From CAZZIZ01 sp964654535 (GTDB lineage: Bacteria > Bacteroidota > Bacteroidia > Chitinophagales > UBA2359), in the NCBI GenBank assembly GCA_964654535.1, contig CAZZIZ010000134.1, forward strand, positions 1 through 9,233: DNA of 9,233 nucleotides. Reading direction: 5' to 3'. The notes beneath the pieces were generated by a model, which saw nothing but the letters and a program-made list of their open reading frames with translations, was not told the origin of the DNA and ran no database searches. The translations under genes were made by a program, and so were the position numbers. Below are positions 5,777-9,233 of the stretch, piece by piece. Every line of letters starts with the position of its first letter. The stretch's first letter is position 1.

Positions 5777-6114
5777 CTCGCTCGTTATCTTACCGCAATC
5801 AAGATAGATATTATTTGTTAAGAGAGTGTCCGTAGATTAAGTAGTGCAAAACTTTGTTCGACGCATGAGAAAACAGTACTATATGATTGTGAATACCTGA
5901 ATTTTGGTCAACCAATTATAGTTTTCGGCTAGTTATCAAAGCTTAAAATTTATTTGTTATAACAGTTTTAATTTTCGATGTGTGTTTTGGTTACACTACA
6001 TTCCGAATTGGTATTTAGATTAGCTTGGATGTTTAATGATAATTAACGTTTTTATTCTAGGACTTTTATTGCGCGGGACGAGATTTGATTAGCTTTTTAC
6101 ATTTTCGTGCGGCA
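5777..6114. other. AT-rich spacer between regulator genes 1 and 2
   Basis: This 338-base spacer holds no credible ORF and no remnant of a fourth regulator that I can read. It contains the candidate promoter and palindrome for regulator 1 near 5904-5940 and otherwise AT-rich sequence without strong hairpins. No terminator for regulator 2 is evident just below 6115. Confidence 0.5.
5904..5940 (-). promoter_or_regulatory. Candidate promoter with overlapping palindrome for regulator 1
   Basis: On the minus strand TTTG (5940-5937) is followed after 16 bases by TATAATTG (5920-5913), which matches TAnnTTTG at five of its six fixed positions. A perfect 12-base palindrome TTGGTCAACCAA (5904-5915) overlaps the last three bases of that box and covers the likely transcription start, a classic operator position. 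The leader would be about 130 bases. The spacer is slightly short, so this is a weak call. Confidence 0.3.
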
Positions 6115-6900
6115 CTAGTCTTTCATATCCAAGTTAAGCTCAAGGGCTTTCCAAACGAGGTCTATCGGGTTAGAGATTTCAAGTTTTCCCATAATGCGTT
6201 TACGGTGAGTCTGGACAGTATGTACGCTAATCCCAAGCTTGTCTGCTACTTCCTGATTTCTATTACCCATAGCCAGCAATCGCATTATTTGTATTTCGCG
6301 TTTGGTTAGCAATGCATTGGCCTCATCGTTTTTTAAATTAAAAGTGGCCAGTTCTTCACCGTTGGTAGTGTCTAATATAATTGCAGAGGCTACTCCAAAG
6401 TCAGAGGCCAAAGGAGCCAATGATACTGCTCCTAAATACTTTGTTATTATTTTTTCACTATTTAGTTCTAGCACCGTGACCTGGTCTACAATCTTTTTGT
6501 ATACACCGTCTTTGTTCTTTAATCTAAAGCACCTAAGCATTCTGATATCACTAATTTTTTCAAAGGGAAGTGTTTTTATATAAAAATTGAACTTGTCGAA
6601 TAATTCTAAAACGGCTGGAAGATCTTCGGGATGGCCAATTTGTCCCATGAATTGAGCGGCATGCATGTTTTCGCCCATCTCTTTGTCGATTCCAAAGATG
6701 GAATGCACACTTTCACTTAAGTATGAGAAGCGTTCCTTTTTATGGTCGGCAATGTAATAGAATGTTTCGGGAAAATATTTTTCGTGTTCGTCCAACTTTG
6801 GAAGTTCACCCACTTTAATGGATTGGGTATCCTTACCAATAGCCTTGGTGGTTTTACGAACAAAGTCCCAAAGGTGCTTAGTTTCGTCAGAGTAGTTCAT
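6115..6900 (-). CDS. PAS-like/LuxR-type transcriptional regulator 2
   Basis: Also 261 residues. Its domain boundaries fall at the same residue numbers as in regulator 1: FYYIADHKKERFSYLS at 47-62, the HPEDLPAVLE variant of the PAS motif (90-99), CFRLKNKDGVYKKIV at 124-138, NGEEL at 180-184, and a LuxR-type helix-turn-helix from LTKREIQIMRLLAMG (198-212) through ISVHTVQTHRKRIMGKL (224-240). The identical length and gap-free alignment indicate duplication followed by point divergence. The likely recognition helix differs from regulator 1 mainly by Glu to Gln before THRKRIM, so the two may bind similar sites. Start ATG at 6900; the stop TAG is at 6115-6117. A 157-base AT-rich gap separates it from regulator 3 upstream, without an obvious -7 box. 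The function of the group is unknown; a cytoplasmic one-component regulator is the best description. Confidence 0.9.
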   Translation of the reverse strand: MNYSDETKHLWDFVRKTTKAIGKDTQSIKVGELPKLDEHEKYFPETFYYIADHKKERFSYLSESVHSIFGIDKEMGENMHAAQFMGQIGHPEDLPAVLELFDKFNFYIKTLPFEKISDIRMLRCFRLKNKDGVYKKIVDQVTVLELNSEKIITKYLGAVSLAPLASDFGVASAIILDTTNGEELATFNLKNDEANALLTKREIQIMRLLAMGNRNQEVADKLGISVHTVQTHRKRIMGKLEISNPIDLVWKALELNLDMKD

Positions 6901-7057
6901 AGGTGGCAGTAAATCAATAATCGAGCGGAAATTACTTTCCTGTATGTCGGTGGTAAAGTAATAAGTTTTTTAAAAAAGTTTTTATATGGGTTTATTTATT
7001 TATCTAAAAAATTGAGGATAACGTAGTAAATATGAATGAGCTTTTACATAATTGCTG

Positions 7058-7840
7058 CTAATCGGAATGTATTAAGTTCATTTCTAAGGCTTTCCAAACG
7101 AGCTCCAACGGTGATTTGATACCCAATTTGCTCATAATGTTTTTACGATGAGTGTCAACGGTGTAGACACTGAGGAACAGGAGCTGCGCGATTTCCTTGT
7201 TTCTTTTTCCGGACACTATCATTCTAAGCACTTGCACTTCACGTTTCGTAAGTGCAATATTACTGGACTCTTTTTTTAAGTTGAAACTTTGGAGCTCATC
7301 GCCATTTTGGGAATTTATAACTACACCTGTGGCGAGATTAAATTCAGATATCATCGGCGCTAATTGAATATCGCCCATGAAGCTAAGAATGTCTTTGTTT
7401 TCCGAAACACTAAGTATAAGACTGGTGTCCAGGACTTTCCGGTATTTCCCTGTCTTGTCCTTCAAACGGTAACAGCGGAGAAGCCTTAGTGGTTTTAATT
7501 CTTCAATAGTAAAGTCAGACGCGAATTTTTCGAAGTGCGCATAGATATTAAGTCTTTGATAGGCGTCATCTGGATGGACTAAGAGTTTGCTAAGCCCGGT
7601 GAAACCTAAGTTCTCTACGCTGTCGGAGTTCACTCCAAATATGTCGAGAAGTTTATTGTTGAAGTACGTAAAACTGCCGCGCTTGCGATCTGCTGCGTAA
7701 CAGAATTTTTGAGGGAAGACCTTTTCATAATAATTGAAGTCCGGTTCTATATTTACCGGAAACGATTCCTTGGCTTTATTCAATTTAGCAAAGCTTTTTT
7801 CAAAAAAGGCCTGAACGGAGGGTGACTTAGAGTTGTTCAT
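7058..7840 (-). CDS. PAS-like/LuxR-type transcriptional regulator 3
   Basis: 260 residues, the most divergent of the three paralogs but collinear with them. The PAS-like part runs from FCYAADRKRGSFTYF (46-60) through VHPDDAYQRL (88-97) to CYRLKDKTGKYRKVL (123-137); NGDEL (179-183) replaces NGEEL. The helix-turn-helix spans LTKREVQVLRMIVSG (197-211) to LSVYTVDTHRKNIMSKL (223-239). In the likely recognition helix it has Tyr for His, Asp for Glu/Gln and Asn for Arg compared with the other two, so its DNA specificity may differ. The PAS motif has HPDDAYQ instead of HP(D/E)DLP. The start is ATG at 7840 and the stop TAG at 7058-7060. It lies 51 bases downstream of the small ORF that follows the sigma-factor gene, so it could be transcribed from that unit or from a promoter at about 7870. 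Confidence 0.9.
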   Translation of the reverse strand: MNNSKSPSVQAFFEKSFAKLNKAKESFPVNIEPDFNYYEKVFPQKFCYAADRKRGSFTYFNNKLLDIFGVNSDSVENLGFTGLSKLLVHPDDAYQRLNIYAHFEKFASDFTIEELKPLRLLRCYRLKDKTGKYRKVLDTSLILSVSENKDILSFMGDIQLAPMISEFNLATGVVINSQNGDELQSFNLKKESSNIALTKREVQVLRMIVSGKRNKEIAQLLFLSVYTVDTHRKNIMSKLGIKSPLELVWKALEMNLIHSD

Positions 7841-7869
7841 GGTGGCGGATTAAACTGCTAATGCACTTT

Positions 7870-7877
7870 CAAATATG
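7870..7877 (-). promoter_or_regulatory. Possible -7 box for regulator 3
   Basis: CATATTTG on the minus strand differs from TAnnTTTG only at its first base and lies about 30 bases upstream of the ATG. A TTG exists further upstream, but the spacer is 25 bases, longer than usual. This is a weak call from a short motif in AT-rich DNA. Confidence 0.25.
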
Positions 7878-7891
7878 CTATTGCGCCTAAT

Positions 7892-8077
7892 TTAATTTTT
7901 ATCAATGATATTTTTGAGTTTAGTTTTCAGTAAATCGAAGGCACTATCCCTTAGTAATCGCTCAAAATGAGGACTAAGTGAATCTCTCGATTGTGGGTGC
8001 CTCGGGGAGGCACCCTTAGGAATATCGGACTCAAGGCCATCGGGCCTAAAGTTTCCGTTCTTCTTTTTCTTCTTCAA
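7892..8077 (-). CDS. Small hypothetical ORF downstream of the sigma factor (doubtful)
   Basis: A 61-codon ORF starting 8 bases after the sigma-factor stop, with TTG as the only available start (an in-frame TAG lies at 8093-8095). The predicted product begins with a lysine run (KKKKKNG), has a Pro/Arg-rich middle (KGASPRHPQSRD) and ends in a plausible amphipathic helix (HFERLLRDSAFDLLKTKLKN). I recognise no family. For it: close spacing to the sigma gene, and the same non-ATG start type as nadC in this window. Against it: the start is weak, and the Pro/Arg-rich middle is encoded by a perfect 9-base-pair palindrome (7995-8015), which suggests that the DNA is conserved as a structure rather than as protein. 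It could be a 3' untranslated region. A cognate anti-sigma role would be speculation, since there is no membrane segment or anti-sigma signature. Confidence 0.35.
   Translation of the reverse strand: MKKKKKNGNFRPDGLESDIPKGASPRHPQSRDSLSPHFERLLRDSAFDLLKTKLKNIIDKN
7995..8015. repeat. Perfect 9-base-pair hairpin downstream of the sigma gene
   Basis: GGGTGCCTC (7995-8003), GGG loop, GAGGCACCC (8007-8015), a very stable perfect stem. On the minus strand it follows the sigma gene by about 70 bases and precedes regulator 3. No run of T follows in that direction, so it is not a textbook terminator, but a stem this strong could slow polymerase or protect an mRNA end and so separate sigma and regulator expression. 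Confidence 0.6.
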
Positions 8078-8085
8078 AACATTGA

Positions 8086-8706
8086 CTAATGTCTATAATA
8101 GTCCATTAAGTCTGGGTATTCGTTCACTACAACCGCAAGTTTTTTCAAGGCATTGAACTTTATCTTCCTGGCTGTCGCGGCATTTTTAAGCTGCAATTCG
8201 TCTGCTATTTCCTGGAAGGAATAGGAGAGTTGCCAAAGACTTAAGACTTGCTTGGCGTGTGGGTCACAACGATTCATCATTTCATTGATTTGAATTGAGC
8301 GACTCGCACGGTTCAGCTTTTTCTCCGGAGTTTCAAAATCTATTGCTAAGTATTTCGTGGTGCTGCTAACATACTTTCTGCTTAGTTTGATTCTACGTAA
8401 TCTCTTTAGCCACGTGTTTATACAAATTTTGTATAGGTAATGCTTTACTGCAGTTTTTCCTTGATACTTGTCTCCTCTAATATTCAATATTAAAGCACAG
8501 ATACCTTCTTGATAGACGTCTTCTGCGTCTTGCTCGTTCCCACTGTTATTGAGAACATAGATTTGAATTTGCCTCTTCACTTTTGAATTTGTGTAAAGGA
8601 AGCGCATGACCTTTTCTAGGGTAGGTCCGCCCTTTTTTATGGCTCGTATAATTTCCGGATCGGATGGAGCCGAAACTTTTCGAGCATCTAATAATCGTTT
8701 CTTCAT
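8086..8706 (-). CDS. ECF-like sigma-70 family RNA polymerase sigma factor
   Basis: 206 residues. Sigma region 2 is visible at about 33-106: DAEDVYQEG (60-68) is the conserved region 2.2 core-binding helix, and HYLYKICINTWLKRLRR (89-105) has the aromatic and basic pattern of regions 2.3-2.4 that melt and read the -10 element. A linker of about 30 residues follows. Region 4 runs at about 134-190: DPHAKQVLSLWQLSYSFQEI, then a helix-turn-helix ending in NAATARKIKFNALKKL that should contact the -35 element. Region 3 is absent, as expected for the ECF group. The middle helix reads LRGDKYQGKT-like (IRGDKYQGKT, 76-85), usual for the Bacteroidota branch. No anti-sigma gene is seen on either side, so the control of its activity is unknown. 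Start ATG at 8706 and stop TAG at 8086-8088. The upstream leader is C/A-rich with a direct repeat. Confidence 0.88.
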   Translation of the reverse strand: MKKRLLDARKVSAPSDPEIIRAIKKGGPTLEKVMRFLYTNSKVKRQIQIYVLNNSGNEQDAEDVYQEGICALILNIRGDKYQGKTAVKHYLYKICINTWLKRLRRIKLSRKYVSSTTKYLAIDFETPEKKLNRASRSIQINEMMNRCDPHAKQVLSLWQLSYSFQEIADELQLKNAATARKIKFNALKKLAVVVNEYPDLMDYYRH

Positions 8707-8708
8707 GT

Positions 8709-8743
8709 TGTGTTTTAGGTGGTGGTGGTGTGGTGTGTTTTAG
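8709..8743 (-). repeat. Direct repeat in the leader just upstream of the sigma-factor start
   Basis: On the plus strand TGTGTTTTAG occurs at 8709-8718 and again at 8734-8743, 25 bases apart, enclosing a GGTGGTGGTGGTG-type triplet run. In the transcript this reads CTAAAACACA, then CCA repeats, then CTAAAACACA, directly before the ATG. Such a C/A-rich leader should be unstructured. It may reflect replication slippage or serve as a translation or regulator site. Confidence 0.5.
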
Positions 8744-9024
8744 AATTTCTTAGCTAGTCATAGGCAATTTTTTTTATTACGATTCTTTTTCGAAAAGTCA
8801 CTTACCGCGAGAACGTTTTTCCATTTCGATGTACTTAATGGTCGTTGATCAATGAATGACTTCGGTTCGAAGATAAGTCGCTCGCTTGAATAAAAATGGG
8901 ATTATTGCTTGATTACAAGGGAATTACCAAGAAGTGGGTAGGAGGAAAATTCGGAGCTAAAGTACAAACTCACGAATTCAGGGTATGAAAATAAATGTCT
9001 GATTGACCCTTAAAAAATGCTTTG

Positions 9025-9044
9025 AATCGAGGAAAATCGAGAAA
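9025..9044 (+). repeat. Tandem 10-base direct repeat upstream of the last ORF
   Basis: AATCGAGGAA (9025-9034) is followed directly by AATCGAGAAA (9035-9044), one mismatch apart and exactly one helical turn in phase, about 45 bases before the ATG at 9090. The spacing would let a regulator bind the same DNA face twice. A role is inferred only from position and period. Confidence 0.4.
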
Positions 9045-9089
9045 ACACTAAAAAAGAAAGAAAAATATAGATACAAAAAAACACACCCT

Positions 9090-9233
9090 ATGAAAACACC
9101 TTTACAAGATTCTCAGCTCTATGAGGATTCTATTTTCTGTTGGCCCGAGCCCAGCAGCGATTTAATTATTAATCAAATAAGCTCATCTAGTGTAGCCAAA
9201 TCAAAGTACAAAGTTTGCTCTCTCTTGCTATGT
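9090..9233 (+). CDS. Hypothetical protein, N-terminal part (runs off window)
   Basis: An ATG at 9090 opens a frame that stays open to the window end, giving 48 residues beginning MKTPLQDSQLYEDSIFCWPE and continuing with a Ser-rich stretch (ISSSSVAKSK) and a Cys-containing SLLLC end. There is no N-terminal signal peptide, since the start is polar. I recognise no family from this fragment. The gene is divergent from the sigma-factor gene across 383 bases, and its ATG follows an A-rich tract (ATACAAAAAAACACACCCT) as is common for Bacteroidota translation starts. It may be a target or partner of the sigma factor, but nothing in the sequence proves this. The call rests on the open frame and context only. 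Confidence 0.5.
   Translation, partial: MKTPLQDSQLYEDSIFCWPEPSSDLIINQISSSSVAKSKYKVCSLLLC

Larger units (their letters stand above)
8707..9089. other. Divergent intergenic region between the sigma gene and the last ORF
   Basis: 383 bases without a credible gene, between a minus-strand and a plus-strand start, so it must hold the control sites of both. Seen in it: the repeated leader of the sigma gene (8709-8743), palindromes TTTTCGAAAA (8787-8796) and TTGATCAA (8845-8852), a small CTTCG-GTT-CGAAG hairpin near 8860-8872, and a tandem 10-base repeat at 9025-9044. I find no clean TTG plus TAnnTTTG pair on either strand, so the promoters may be of another type. Confidence 0.5.

Noticed and set aside
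6085..6583. Plus-strand ORFs opposite regulator 2
   Set aside because: Their open length follows from codon use of the real gene on the other strand; no recognisable domains.
6961..6990. TTTTTTAAAAAA palindrome as terminator of regulator 3
   Set aside because: The stem is pure A/T, about 80 bases beyond the stop, and expected in this AT-rich spacer.

Overview
The window reads as a chromosomal stretch of a Bacteroidota bacterium, most likely of the order Flavobacteriales. The reasons are AT-rich spacers without Shine-Dalgarno sequences, a perfect TAnnTTTG-type -7 box upstream of gpmI, a DUF4783-type small secreted protein next to nadC, single-domain PAS/LuxR regulators, and dispersed palindromes beginning GTCATTTCGAG. 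The family-level assignment is inference.

Left part (1-3957) is housekeeping. The 3' end of an M20 metallodipeptidase gene (+) meets, tail to tail with only 6 bases between, a two-gene unit on the minus strand. That unit is gpmI (cofactor-independent phosphoglycerate mutase, complete active site) followed by a small predicted lipoprotein whose start overlaps the gpmI end by 20 bases. Divergent from gpmI is a plus-strand pair: a small exported DUF4783-like protein and nadC (quinolinate phosphoribosyltransferase, NAD synthesis). gpmI starts with GTG and nadC with TTG. In both cases an in-frame stop just upstream leaves little choice of start.

Middle part (3958-4990) is a gene-free island of about 1 kb between convergent genes, packed with palindromic repeats. 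It holds a REP-like hairpin, two copies in opposite orientation of what looks like one structured-element family (4190-4342 on +, 4779-4965 on -), and several short GC-rich hairpins, two of which differ by a compensatory base-pair swap. This is the most unusual non-coding part of the window.

Right part (4991-8706) is regulatory and entirely on the minus strand. Three tandem paralogous regulators (261, 261 and 260 aa) each have an N-terminal PAS-like domain and a C-terminal LuxR-type helix-turn-helix. Upstream of them lie an ECF-like sigma-70 family factor and a doubtful 61-codon ORF containing a perfect hairpin. Beyond the sigma gene a 383-base divergent spacer carries short direct repeats. 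A plus-strand ORF then opens at 9090 and runs off the window; its product is not recognisable.

No rRNA, tRNA, CRISPR array, transposase or prophage gene was seen. Nothing here demonstrates a new enzymatic or defence system. The best candidates for novelty are the repeat/structured-element family and the tandem PAS-LuxR cluster next to the sigma factor, whose signals and targets are unknown.
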